64,000 bases of DNA from Miltoncostaea sp963762825 (GTDB lineage Bacteria > Actinomycetota > Thermoleophilia > Miltoncostaeales > Miltoncostaeaceae): positions 310,001 to 374,000 of the forward strand of contig CAVXLZ010000001.1 in assembly GCA_963762825.1 (NCBI GenBank). Direction: 5' to 3'. Each line of letters starts with the position of its first letter. Position 1 is the first letter of the stretch. The position numbers and the translations under genes are program-made. Below the pieces are notes generated by a model that saw only the letters and a list, made by a program, of their open reading frames with translations, made no database searches and was not told where the DNA came from. Positions 55,167 to 63,835 of the stretch are shown piece by piece.

Positions 55167-55783
55167 GCGCCGACCTCGCGGACATCCGCGCCGCCCTGAT
55201 GGCGGGCGAGGTGGCGCTCCTGCCCACGGACACGGTCTACGGCCTCGCCGCGGCACTCGATGTCCCCCGGGGGGTCGAGGCCCTCTACGCCCTGAAGGGC
55301 CGGCCGCGCTCGCAGCCATGTCAGGTGCTCCTCTACGACGCCGCTCTCCTCGCCGAGGCACTCGGGGCGCTGGAGCCCGGTGTCCGCACCGCGGCGTCGG
55401 CTCTGCTTCCCGGCCCGGTGACGTGCCTGGTGCCGGATCGCGCCGGTCGCTACGCGGCTGCTGCGGGGGGGTCCGCCGGGTCGGTCGGGTTGCGGGCACC
55501 GCGCGTCGAGGGTCCCGTCGCCGGGCTCGACCTGGCGCTCGTGGCGACGAGCGCCAATCATCCCGGGGGCCCCGACCCCTCCTCGCTCGCCGACGTGCCC
55601 GCCGACCTGCGCCGGGCCGTGCGTGCGCTCGACGGGGGAACGCTGCCGGGCACGGCCTCCGCGGTGGTCGACCTGCGGCCGCTCGCCGACGGCCGGGCCG
55701 CCGTGCTGGTGCGGCCCGGGCCCGATCCGGAAGGGGTTCGCCGCGCCCTCGCGGAGACGGGGGCGAGCGTCATCCGTCCGTGA
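55163..55783 (+). CDS. TsaC/Sua5-type threonylcarbamoyl-AMP synthase
   Basis: A 206-residue YrdC-fold protein that would make threonylcarbamoyl-AMP for the t6A tRNA modification. It has LPTDTVYGLAAALD, the substrate-binding basic motif KGRPRSQPCQVLL, LLPGPVTCLVPD, GLRAPRVE and VATSANHPGG (SxN). It lacks the extra C-terminal Sua5 domain, so it is a TsaC-sized form. GTG 55163 overlaps the prmC stop. Confidence 0.93.
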   Translation: MSADLADIRAALMAGEVALLPTDTVYGLAAALDVPRGVEALYALKGRPRSQPCQVLLYDAALLAEALGALEPGVRTAASALLPGPVTCLVPDRAGRYAAAAGGSAGSVGLRAPRVEGPVAGLDLALVATSANHPGGPDPSSLADVPADLRRAVRALDGGTLPGTASAVVDLRPLADGRAAVLVRPGPDPEGVRRALAETGASVIRP

Positions 55784-55825
55784 CGACGGTGTACCCTCGG
55801 TAGCCACGAATACCGCCCCGGAGGG

Positions 55826-57124
55826 ATGAAACGCGTGAGCTTCATCGACGACGACAGCTATCTCTCGCAGGACATCTCGGAGGCCGATCCGGCGATCGCG
55901 CGCCTGCTGGGCGCGGAGGCCGAGCGCCAGAGCGACACCCTCGAGATGATCGCCAGCGAGAACTTCACCAGCCGCGCCGTCCTCCAGGCGGTCGGGTCGG
56001 TCCTCACGAACAAGTACGCCGAGGGGCTTCCCGGGCGCCGCTACTACGGCGGCTGCGAGGTGGTCGACGAGGTGGAGCAGCTCGCCATCGACCGGGCTCT
56101 CGAGCTGTTCGGCGCCGAACACGTCAACGTGCAGCCGCACTCCGGATCGACCGCGAACGAGGCGGCCTATGCGGCCACCCTGTCTCCGGGGGACAGGGTT
56201 CTCGCGATGGCGCTCTCGCACGGCGGCCACCTCTCCCACGGCTTGAAGGTCAACTTCTCGGGGAAGCTCTACGAGTTCCACCACTACGGCGTGCGCCGCT
56301 CGGACCAGTACATCGACATGGATCAGGTGCGCGACATGGCCCGCGAGGTGAGGCCCGCCCTGATCGTGGCCGGCGCGTCGGCCTATCCGCGGACGATCGA
56401 CTTCCCGGCCTTCCGTGAGATCGCCGACGAGGTCGGCGCGCTCTTCATGGTTGACATGGCCCACATCGCCGGCCTGGTCGCGGCCGGCGTCCACCCGACC
56501 CCGGTCGGCATCGCCGACGTGGTGACGACGACGATCCACAAGACGCTCGGCGGGCCGCGCGCCGGCATGGTGATGTGCACCGCCGCTCTCGCGGCCAAGG
56601 TTGACAAGGCCGTCTTCCCGGGGCTCCAGGGCGGCCCGCTGATGCACGTCATCGCGGCGAAGGCGGTGGCCTTCGCCCACGCTCTCACACCCGAGTTCCG
56701 CGCCCGTCAGCAGGCCGTCGTCGACAACTGCCGCGCCCTGGCCGAGGAGCTGCTCGCGGGGGGTCTCGACCTCGTCAGCGGCGGCACCGACAACCACCTC
56801 GTGCTGGTCGATCTCTCCGCGACCCCCCTCACAGGACAGGAGGGGGAGGACCGCCTCGACCGCGCCGGCATCACCGTCAACAAGAACGGCGTCCCGTTCG
56901 ACGAGCGCCCCCCGACGGTGACCTCCGGGCTGCGCATCGGCACCGCCGCGCTCACCACGCGCGGCTTTCGCGAGCCCGAGATGAGCGAGATCGGCCGGAT
57001 CATCGTCGCGGCGCTGCGGCCCGAGGCGTCCGAGGCCGATCTCGAGGGGTTGCACGCCCGCTCGCGCGCGATCGGCGAACGCTTCCCGCTCTATCCCCGC
57101 CTGCACGCGGGCACGGCCGTCTGA
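55826..57124 (+). CDS. glyA: Serine hydroxymethyltransferase
   Basis: A 432-residue PLP enzyme that converts serine and tetrahydrofolate to glycine and methylene-THF. It has MIASENFTSRAVLQAVGSVL, NKYAEGLPGRRYYGG, NVQPHSGSTANEAAY and the PLP Lys in VTTTIHKTLGGPRAG. The GGAGG site is only 1 nt from ATG 55826 but about 10 nt from GTG 55835 (VSFIDDD), so the true start may be 55835. Complete. Confidence 0.97.
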   Translation: MKRVSFIDDDSYLSQDISEADPAIARLLGAEAERQSDTLEMIASENFTSRAVLQAVGSVLTNKYAEGLPGRRYYGGCEVVDEVEQLAIDRALELFGAEHVNVQPHSGSTANEAAYAATLSPGDRVLAMALSHGGHLSHGLKVNFSGKLYEFHHYGVRRSDQYIDMDQVRDMAREVRPALIVAGASAYPRTIDFPAFREIADEVGALFMVDMAHIAGLVAAGVHPTPVGIADVVTTTIHKTLGGPRAGMVMCTAALAAKVDKAVFPGLQGGPLMHVIAAKAVAFAHALTPEFRARQQAVVDNCRALAEELLAGGLDLVSGGTDNHLVLVDLSATPLTGQEGEDRLDRAGITVNKNGVPFDERPPTVTSGLRIGTAALTTRGFREPEMSEIGRIIVAALRPEASEADLEGLHARSRAIGERFPLYPRLHAGTAV

Positions 57125-57154
57125 CCTCGGCCTCCCTTGCCGGGGCGCCCAGCC

Positions 57155-57174
57155 CGCTCTGCCCGGGCAGAGCG
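57155..57174 (+). terminator. 20-bp palindrome after glyA, terminator
   Basis: CGCTCTGCCC immediately joined to GGGCAGAGCG forms a perfect 20-bp palindrome 31 nt after the glyA stop. No U-tract. Confidence 0.6.
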
Positions 57175-57247
57175 CGTGAGCCGTCTCGTCCAAGACCATG
57201 GCCTGCTCGGTGCGCGATCGTGGTCAATCGACCGCGGAGGTGGGGGC

Positions 57248-57658
57248 ATGGGTGAGCGGGGCAGGCTGGGATGGGTGATCGTCTACGTTGACGACGTGGC
57301 GGCGGCGGTGGATCTCTACGAGCGCGCCTTCGGGCTCGAGCGGGCCTTCATCGATCCGAGCGGCACCTTCGGCCAGATGGACACCGGCTCCACCGCGCTG
57401 GCGTTCGCCCAGCGGGCGCTCGCCGCATCGAACCTCCCGGAGGGCTTCCAGTCGCCGGATCCGGGCGAACCGCCCTTCAACGTGGAGCTGGCGTTGGTCT
57501 ACGAGGACGTGCCCGCGGCCTTCGCCCGAGCGGTCGGCGCCGGCTGTCGCCCGCTCGCCCCGCCCGAGCGCAAGGCGCACGGGCCGAGGGGGCAGACCGT
57601 GGCGTACGTGCGGGATCCGTTCGGCACGCTGGTCGAGGTCGCCTCGCCGATCGCCTGA
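57248..57658 (+). CDS. VOC/glyoxalase-fold protein
   Basis: A 136-residue vicinal-oxygen-chelate fold protein with two beta-alpha-beta-beta-beta halves (LGWVIVYVDDVAAAVDLYER; VELALVYEDVPAAFARAVGAG) and the typical ending VAYVRDPFGTLVEVASP. ATG 57248 follows GGAGG with good spacing. The final Glu matches a usual metal ligand, but the early His ligand is not evident, so a binding rather than catalytic role is possible. Substrate unknown. Confidence 0.85.
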   Translation: MGERGRLGWVIVYVDDVAAAVDLYERAFGLERAFIDPSGTFGQMDTGSTALAFAQRALAASNLPEGFQSPDPGEPPFNVELALVYEDVPAAFARAVGAGCRPLAPPERKAHGPRGQTVAYVRDPFGTLVEVASPIA

Positions 57659-57764
57659 GCGGGCTGAGGGTGAGGTTGCGGATTTCCCGCCCCCGGTGTC
57701 CGGCTCGGTCCCGATTCCACGGCGGCCGGACCGGGCGACACTCCCGGGGAAGGGAGGTTTGTCA

Positions 57765-59045
57765 ATGTCGAAGCGGATCGTCATTCTCGGGGCCGGCACC
57801 GGGGGCACCCTCACGGCCAACAGGCTGCTGCGCCGGCTGAGGGGCGACGCCTCGATCACCGTGATCGACCAGGACGACCGGCACGTCTACCAACCGGGAC
57901 TCCTGTTCGTCCCCTTCGGTCTCGCCCAGCCGGAGGACATCGTGCGCCCGCGCGCCCGCCAGCTCCACTCGGGCATCGACTACCTCCAGACGGCGATCCA
58001 TCACGTCGACATCGCCGACGGCCTGGTCGTCCTCCAGGGCGGGTTGGAGGTCCCGTACGACGTCCTCATCGTCGCGACCGGCGCCGTGCTCGCTCCCGAG
58101 GAGACAGAGGGCCTCACCGGCGCAGGATGGGGCGTCAGCGCCTTCACCTTCTACGACCTGCCCGGCGCGAGCGCACTCGAGCGCGCCCTCCACCGGTTCG
58201 AGGGCGGCCGTGTGCTCGTGAACCTGGTGGACCTCCCGATCAAGTGCCCGGTGGCGCCGCTCGAGTTCTGCTTCCTCGCCGACTGGTACTTCCAGCAGCG
58301 TGGCGTGCGCGACGCGGTGGAGCTCACCTACGCCACGCCTCTGGACGGCGCCTTTACCAAGCCCGTCGCCTCGCAGGCCCTCGGCGGGCTGCTCGAGGAG
58401 AAGGGCATCGACCTCGTGACCGAGTTCAACACGGGGGAGGTCTCGTACGCGGAGGATGGACGCGGCGGAGCGCTCGTCGGATACGACGGGCGCGAGCTCG
58501 CGTTCGACCTGGCGGTGATGATCCCGTTGCACGACGGCGCCGAGTACGTCGGCCGCTCGCCCGGCCTCGGCGACGAGCTCCGCTTCGTGCCGACCGATCC
58601 GGCAACGCTCCAATCGACGGCCGACGAGAGGGTCTTCGCCATCGGCGACGCCACCAACCTCCCGGCTTCGAAGGCCGGCTCGGTGACGCACTTCGAGGGC
58701 GAGGTTCTCACCGAGAACGTGATCCGCTTCCTCGAGGGCAAGTCGCTGGACGCGAGCTACGACGGGCATGCCAACTGCTTCATCGAGACCGGGTTCTCGA
58801 AGGCCCTGCTCATCGATTTCAACTACGAGACCGAGCCGCTGCCCGGTCACTACCCCGGGCCCGTCGGGATGCCGCTCCTGAAGGAGAGCCGCCTCAACCA
58901 CCTGGGGAAGCTGATGTTCCAATGGTTCTACTGGCACAGCCTCCTGCCGGGACGCGACATCCCCGGCATCGGGGCCGACATGCCCGAGCACGGCAAGCGC
59001 CGACCCGAGCGGGCGGCAACCGACGAGGAGGAGCAGACCGCATGA
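57765..59045 (+). CDS. Sulfide:quinone oxidoreductase-like flavoprotein
   Basis: A 426-residue FAD-dependent oxidoreductase. The N-terminal dinucleotide fold is IVILGAGTGGTLTANRL. VYQPGLLFVPFG and the second fold precede Cys residues in IKCPVAPLEFCFLAD and HANCFIETG, and FAIGDATNLPASKAGSVTHF binds FAD. The Cys pattern recalls the SQR type with IKCPVAP that oxidises sulfide to sulfane sulfur and passes electrons to quinone at the membrane. ATG 57765 follows AAGGGAGG. It overlaps the TusE-like gene (ATGA), giving a dedicated sulfur operon. Confidence 0.88.
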   Translation: MSKRIVILGAGTGGTLTANRLLRRLRGDASITVIDQDDRHVYQPGLLFVPFGLAQPEDIVRPRARQLHSGIDYLQTAIHHVDIADGLVVLQGGLEVPYDVLIVATGAVLAPEETEGLTGAGWGVSAFTFYDLPGASALERALHRFEGGRVLVNLVDLPIKCPVAPLEFCFLADWYFQQRGVRDAVELTYATPLDGAFTKPVASQALGGLLEEKGIDLVTEFNTGEVSYAEDGRGGALVGYDGRELAFDLAVMIPLHDGAEYVGRSPGLGDELRFVPTDPATLQSTADERVFAIGDATNLPASKAGSVTHFEGEVLTENVIRFLEGKSLDASYDGHANCFIETGFSKALLIDFNYETEPLPGHYPGPVGMPLLKESRLNHLGKLMFQWFYWHSLLPGRDIPGIGADMPEHGKRRPERAATDEEEQTA

Positions 59046-59359
59046 CCACCGCCACCTACGCGGGCGTCGCCGTGGACCTCAACGACGAGGGCTTCTTCGA
59101 GCGCCCCGAGCAATGGACACCGGCGATCGCCGAGGAGCTGGCGCGGGCCGATGGCATCGAGCAGCTCTCGGACCGACACTGGCAGGTCATCGACTTCATG
59201 CGGGCCGCGTACCTCGAGAAGGGCACCGGCCCCACCGTGCGCGTGCTGGGCAAGGCCTCGGGCGTGAGCGTCAAGGAGCTCTACCAGCTCTTCCCCAAGG
59301 GCCCCGCGAAGATGGCCGCCCGCATCGCCGGGATCCCCAAGCCGAAAGGGTGCATCTGA
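59042..59359 (+). CDS. TusE/DsrC-family sulfur carrier, single-Cys form
   Basis: A 105-residue DsrC/TusE/RspA-family protein. It has the conserved helix LSDRHWQVIDFMRAAYLEKG and the C-terminal arm LYQLFPKGPAKMAARIAGIPKPKGCI ending in the penultimate Cys that carries persulfide. The second Cys of true DsrC, about ten residues earlier, is replaced by Ala. This points to a TusE-like carrier rather than the sulfite-reductase partner DsrC. Coupled to SQR upstream and followed 2 nt later by a DsrE-like gene. Confidence 0.92.
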   Translation: MTTATYAGVAVDLNDEGFFERPEQWTPAIAEELARADGIEQLSDRHWQVIDFMRAAYLEKGTGPTVRVLGKASGVSVKELYQLFPKGPAKMAARIAGIPKPKGCI

Positions 59360-59361
59360 CG

Positions 59362-59865
59362 ATGGCGACCGATACCAGCACCGACGCCGCGCTCCCGCGG
59401 CCCGAGCCGGTCACCAAGGTCTCGATCATCGTCTCGAAGGGGTCGCTCGAGGGCATCTACCCCGCGCTGATCATGGCCAACGGCGCGCGCGCGGAGGGCA
59501 TCGAGGTGAACCTCTTCTTCACCTTCTTCGGCATGGACGCCGTGCACCGGCGGCGCATCGAGCACGTCAAGGTCGCCACCGTGGGCAACCCCGGGATGCA
59601 CATCCCGACCCTGCTCGGGGGGCTCCCGGGCATGTCCGCGCTGGCAACCCACTTCATGAACAAGAAGATGGAGGACCTCGACATCCCGGCCATCCCCGAG
59701 TTCATCGAGATGATCGGCGACACCGGGGCGGGCTTGTACGCCTGCCAGGCCTCAGTCGAGATGTTCGGTCTCACCCGCGAGGACTTCGTCCCCCAGATCG
59801 CCGACATCATCACGGTCGGGGACTTCTACGCGATGGCCGCCGGAGGTCAGATCATCTTCACCTGA
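59362..59865 (+). CDS. DsrE/DsrF-like sulfur-transfer protein
   Basis: A 167-residue DsrE-family protein (KVSIIVSKGSLEGIYPALIMANGARAEGI in substance; FFTFFGMDAVH; GAGLYACQASVEMFGL). A single Cys in YACQASVEMFG is the likely persulfide carrier. It resembles the membrane-associated DsrE2 group found beside TusA, rhodanese and SQR genes. ATG 59362. Together with SQR and the TusE-like carrier it probably receives sulfane sulfur for cytoplasmic use. Confidence 0.87.
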   Translation: MATDTSTDAALPRPEPVTKVSIIVSKGSLEGIYPALIMANGARAEGIEVNLFFTFFGMDAVHRRRIEHVKVATVGNPGMHIPTLLGGLPGMSALATHFMNKKMEDLDIPAIPEFIEMIGDTGAGLYACQASVEMFGLTREDFVPQIADIITVGDFYAMAAGGQIIFT

Positions 59866-59958
59866 TCCGCGGCAGAGGTCGCGCGGCGGTCTGTGAGCAA
59901 CCTGTGACGGATCCGTTCGGGTTCACGGAGGTCTCCAGGAATCGGCCCCAGCCGCCGA

Positions 59959-59964
59959 TACGTT
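59959..59964 (+). promoter_or_regulatory. Candidate -10 box (TACGTT), leaderless start
   Basis: TACGTT ends 6 nt before ATG 59971 and no Shine-Dalgarno is present, so the GH26-DUF1800-DUF1501 transcript probably starts at its first codon. Confidence 0.45.
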
Positions 59965-59970
59965 GCCCGC

Positions 59971-60942
59971 ATGAATCTACTTCAGCGAGCTCGGCTCACG
60001 GTTCCCACGAGCGCGATCTGCGGCGCGATCTGCCTCGCCGGGATCCTCGGCGCCTCTGTGGCGCATCCTCAGACGGGCGCCGCCGCCCGCCTCGAGGTGG
60101 GCGTCTATCAGGACAACCCGGTCGCCGGTGTGCCCGTCGTGAAGGTGAAGATCGGCAAGCGCGCCACCCGCGTGATCTCGACCTACGTGACCGGTGGTCA
60201 GGTTGTGCAGCCTCAGGTCATCGCCCTCGCGCGCCGGACCAAGGCGCGCCTGCTCGTGAGCTGGCTTCCCGACAGCGGTCGCGACGGCGCCAAGCAGAAG
60301 CGCTACCGGCTCTCCGCCATCCGCCGGGGTAAGCAGGACGCCGGCCTCAAGCGGCTCGTCCGTCAGATCCGCAAGCTGAAGCCCACGCCGATCCTGCGCC
60401 CCATGCCCGAGGCCAACACGCCGTGGTACGCATGGTCGGGGACGGTCAACGGAAACACGCCCGCGGCCTACGTCCAGGCCTGGAAGCGCGTGCGCAAGGT
60501 CGTGCGCAGGTCCGGGGGCAAGAGGATCCGGATGCTGTGGGCACCGTACGCGCGCAGCATTCCGGCCACGCCCGCCAACGCGATCTCCGCGTACTTCCCG
60601 GGCCCGTCCCAGGTCGATCTGGTGGGCGCGAGCGCATACAACTTCGGCAAGAAGGGGGGCCTGGCATGGACCGAACCCGTTCCGCTGTTCGAGGACGCCT
60701 ACCGGCAGATCTCGGCGCTCTCACCGAAGCCGTTCTGGATCGCCGAGACCGGATCGACCTCGCGGGGTGGCAAGCGAGAGAAGTGGATCGCCCAGCTGTC
60801 GGGTCTGCGTGCGGCGATTCCGAAACTCGCCGGACTCGTGTGGTTCGACGTGCGTGACCGCAACGGTGATTTCCGCATCAGCGCCTCGAAGTCGTCCCGC
60901 AAGGCGTTCTCCAAGCTTCTCGTCAAGGTGAAGGCCCGATGA
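59971..60942 (+). CDS. Secreted GH26-like glycoside hydrolase
   Basis: A 323-residue exported protein with a signal peptide (ICGAICLAGILGASVAHPQTG) and a barrel-type domain resembling GH26 beta-mannanases. Candidate acid/base Glu147 in ILRPMPEANTPWYAW and nucleophile Glu259 in FWIAETGSTSRGG are at the spacing expected for the family, with MLWAPYARSIP and VDLVGASAYNFG between. The true substrate is uncertain, because such proteins in this group may act on self-made exopolysaccharide. ATGA overlap with the DUF1800 gene. Confidence 0.82.
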   Translation: MNLLQRARLTVPTSAICGAICLAGILGASVAHPQTGAAARLEVGVYQDNPVAGVPVVKVKIGKRATRVISTYVTGGQVVQPQVIALARRTKARLLVSWLPDSGRDGAKQKRYRLSAIRRGKQDAGLKRLVRQIRKLKPTPILRPMPEANTPWYAWSGTVNGNTPAAYVQAWKRVRKVVRRSGGKRIRMLWAPYARSIPATPANAISAYFPGPSQVDLVGASAYNFGKKGGLAWTEPVPLFEDAYRQISALSPKPFWIAETGSTSRGGKREKWIAQLSGLRAAIPKLAGLVWFDVRDRNGDFRISASKSSRKAFSKLLVKVKAR

Positions 60943-62357
60943 GCCCGCGACTGGCAGCCCCTCCCCGGCGCAGGCGCCTCAAGCGTCCGGCCCCCGGTGG
61001 CGCGCAGGCGGCGCTCACCGAGGCCATGGTGGACCGACTCACCTGGCGCGCGGGCTTCGGCCCCTCGGACGCCTCGCGGGCAGCCCTGAAGGGGCTCACG
61101 CTCCACAGGGCGGTCGACAAGCTGATCAGGGCGCCACAGGGGCCGTTGACCGGGCCCGAACCGGTGCGCTCCGACGGCACTCCGCTGCAGCCGTTCGAGT
61201 CGGACACCGACCTCGTGCTCACCTGGGCCGACAGGATGCTCCGCACCGGCAACCCGCTTGTCGAGCGGCTCACGCTCTTCTGGCACCACCACTTCGCCAC
61301 GCAGCGCACGGAGGTGTCTCCGCCGCAGCTGATGCAGGACCAGAACAACCTGCTGCGCCGCTACTCCGATTTCGCCGCCTTCCCGACGGCCAACTTCCGC
61401 ACGCTCGTCTACGAGGTCGGAGAGGGCGCCGCCATGCTGCGGTTCCTCACCGGCGAGGACAGCACCAAGAAGGCGATCAACGAGAACTACGGCCGCGAGC
61501 TGATGGAGCTCTTCTGCCTCGGGGTGACCGACGCGGCCGGCAATCCCAACTACACCGAGGTCGACGTGCGTGAGGCGGCGCGTGCGGCATCGGGTTGGCA
61601 GATCGACGACGAGAATCCGGACAGGGCGACGGGGTTCTTCAACCGCTCGCGCTGGGACGACGGCCAGAAGACGGTCCTCGGCAAGTCCGGCGCGTTCAGC
61701 CACCGCGAGCTGGTGGACGTGGTGATGTCACATCCCAGCCACCCGGCCTTCCTGGTCAACAAGCTCTGGCTCGAGTTCCATCCCACGCCACCGGACGCGG
61801 CGACGCTGCGGGACCTCACGCGGGTCTACATCAAGAGCAAGTTCCGGTTGAAGCCCCTCGTGAAGCGCATCCTGACCCATCCCGCCATGCTCGACTCGAT
61901 CAAGGAGCCGAACATGATCAAGCCCCCCGTCGTCCAGGCCATCGGCACGATGCGCACCCTCGGGCTCGGGATCACGGACGACGCCCTCTACAGCACGATG
62001 CGCGACATGGGGCAGCTGCCGTACTTCCCGCCGACCGTGGCGGGTTGGGAGGGCGGCCTGTCGTGGCTCAACACCAACACGGCCCTCTCCCGCTTCTCTC
62101 TCGCCAACCGGCTGCTCTCGAAGCAGTACGCCGGCCTTCCGACGAAGGCCCCCGAGGACGTCGCCTCCGAGACCTCGGTCGAGGCGTTCAAGCGCGCTCA
62201 CGCCGCGGTCGGCCGACCCTGGCTCGCCAAGGGGACCATCAGCTCGCTCCGCTACTACTCCAAGAACGCGAAGGCGACCTCGTCCAACGATCGGATCGCG
62301 CGCCAGCGCGTGCTCCGCGCCTTCATGCTCGCCGGCCCCGACGCGCAGGTGATGTGA
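60939..62357 (+). CDS. DUF1800 family protein
   Basis: A 472-residue protein of the DUF1800 family (VDRLTWRAGFGPSDASRAAL, LTLFWHHHFATQ, ENYGRELMELFCLGV, YTEVDVREAARAASGW, FLVNKLWLEFH, GWEGGLSWLNTNTALSRF). It lacks any signal peptide; the N-terminus is basic and Pro-rich. These proteins are regularly encoded beside DUF1501 proteins and have no established function. The stop shares one base with the DUF1501 start, so a fixed-ratio pair is likely. Confidence 0.92.
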   Translation: MSPRLAAPPRRRRLKRPAPGGAQAALTEAMVDRLTWRAGFGPSDASRAALKGLTLHRAVDKLIRAPQGPLTGPEPVRSDGTPLQPFESDTDLVLTWADRMLRTGNPLVERLTLFWHHHFATQRTEVSPPQLMQDQNNLLRRYSDFAAFPTANFRTLVYEVGEGAAMLRFLTGEDSTKKAINENYGRELMELFCLGVTDAAGNPNYTEVDVREAARAASGWQIDDENPDRATGFFNRSRWDDGQKTVLGKSGAFSHRELVDVVMSHPSHPAFLVNKLWLEFHPTPPDAATLRDLTRVYIKSKFRLKPLVKRILTHPAMLDSIKEPNMIKPPVVQAIGTMRTLGLGITDDALYSTMRDMGQLPYFPPTVAGWEGGLSWLNTNTALSRFSLANRLLSKQYAGLPTKAPEDVASETSVEAFKRAHAAVGRPWLAKGTISSLRYYSKNAKATSSNDRIARQRVLRAFMLAGPDAQVM

Positions 62358-63835
62358 TGACCGAACCGACCGACCCCCAGAACATCGACCCGGGAACCAC
62401 CGAGGCGATCCGGTGCGCCGACTGCGCGCGCTCGGACAGCCTGGTCACCGACGTGGACCCGGTCAACACCATGCCGATCTCCGTGGAGGCCATGCAGGGC
62501 TTCCCTGACGGGGTGCCCCGCGCCAAGGGGCTCGACCGGCGCTCGTTCCTCCGCACCGGGGCGCTCGGGATGGCCTCGGTGTACGCCGCGAGTCGCATCG
62601 ACTGGACGCGCGCGTTCGAGGCGGCGGTCGCGGAGGGCGCCGATCCGAGCAACCAGGTCGTCATGATCTACCTCAACGGCGGCAACGACGGCCTCAACAC
62701 GATCATCCCGAACGCCGAGTACGCCACCTACGCCGCCAAGCGGCCCGCCCTCGCGCGGGTCCAGGGTCCGTCGGCGGGCACCACGGTCGGCTCGACCGTG
62801 ATGCCGGGGACCGGCGGGGCGCATGCGTGGGCGAACGTCGGCATCTCGGGCGTCGGCAACAACGGCGACACCAAGGGCTTCGACACGCTCTGGGGCGACG
62901 GATCGGGCGGGGTCGGATCCGACCTGGCCGTGTGGACAGCCGCCGACTACACCCCGGCGAACCGCTCGCACTTCGACAGCCGCGACTACTGGTTCGCCGG
63001 TGCGCTCCAGAAGATGAGCACCGGCTGGCTCGGCCGCTGGCTCGACCTCTACGGCTCGCCCGACAACCCGCTCCAGGCCGTCTCCCTGGATTCGAGCATC
63101 TCCAAGCAGATCCGCACCGCCAAGGCACCGGTGAGCGCCGTTCAGAATCTGAACGGCGTCGAGTTCCGTGTCGATGGCGTCTCCACGAGCCTCGTCAACA
63201 CCACCGAGCAGATGGCGCCCCTCTCGCTGGTGCCCGTGGGAGCCGGCAACGCCGATCTGGCCAAGGCGCGCAGCGTCTACGGGAGCACGGTCAAGGTGTC
63301 GCGGTCGCTCAGGTCCCTCGCGGGCGCGCCCGCGGGGGCGGGGTATCCCGTGTCGAGCCTCTCCACGCGCCTGCAGCTGGCGGCCAACCTGCTCTCGGCC
63401 AACCTCGGCACGAAGGTGGTCACCATCGACTGGGGCTCCTTCGACACCCACGGCAATCAGCTGCAGAGCCAGGACCCCCAGCTCTCGACGCTCTCGCGCG
63501 CCCTGGCGGCCTTCAAGGACGACCTCACGGCCCGCGGCATCGAGGGTCGCGTCCTCACGATCGTGTTCTCCGAGTTCGGCCGCAGGGTCGAGTCGAACGA
63601 GAGCGGCACCGACCACGGCGCCGGCGGCCTCATGATGGCGATGGGCTCCTCCGTGCGGGGCGGCCTGCGCGGCGAGTTCCCCGGCCTCACCACGCTCGAT
63701 CGGGGCGATCTGCGGGTGACCACCGACTTCCGCTCGATCTACTCGTCCGTGGTCGGCGAGTGGCTCGGCGGAGATCCCGGAGCGGTGATCCCCGGGGGCT
63801 CCTTCCCGCTCGCCGGGGGGGCGCTGATCGGGTGA
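62357..63835 (+). CDS. DUF1501 protein with internal Tat signal
   Basis: A 492-residue DUF1501 protein of the alkaline-phosphatase/sulfatase-like superfamily. A twin-arginine motif DRRSFLR (60-66) is followed by a hydrophobic stretch, preceded by an unusually long 59-residue N-region containing Cys20 and Cys23 (CADC). The catalytic-type motifs are MIYLNGGNDGLNT, DWGSFDTHGNQ and FSEFGRRVESNESGTDHGAGG. Tat export implies folding with a metal or cofactor in the cytoplasm. Paired with DUF1800. It ends in a GTGA overlap with the next gene. Confidence 0.92.
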   Translation: MTEPTDPQNIDPGTTEAIRCADCARSDSLVTDVDPVNTMPISVEAMQGFPDGVPRAKGLDRRSFLRTGALGMASVYAASRIDWTRAFEAAVAEGADPSNQVVMIYLNGGNDGLNTIIPNAEYATYAAKRPALARVQGPSAGTTVGSTVMPGTGGAHAWANVGISGVGNNGDTKGFDTLWGDGSGGVGSDLAVWTAADYTPANRSHFDSRDYWFAGALQKMSTGWLGRWLDLYGSPDNPLQAVSLDSSISKQIRTAKAPVSAVQNLNGVEFRVDGVSTSLVNTTEQMAPLSLVPVGAGNADLAKARSVYGSTVKVSRSLRSLAGAPAGAGYPVSSLSTRLQLAANLLSANLGTKVVTIDWGSFDTHGNQLQSQDPQLSTLSRALAAFKDDLTARGIEGRVLTIVFSEFGRRVESNESGTDHGAGGLMMAMGSSVRGGLRGEFPGLTTLDRGDLRVTTDFRSIYSSVVGEWLGGDPGAVIPGGSFPLAGGALIG

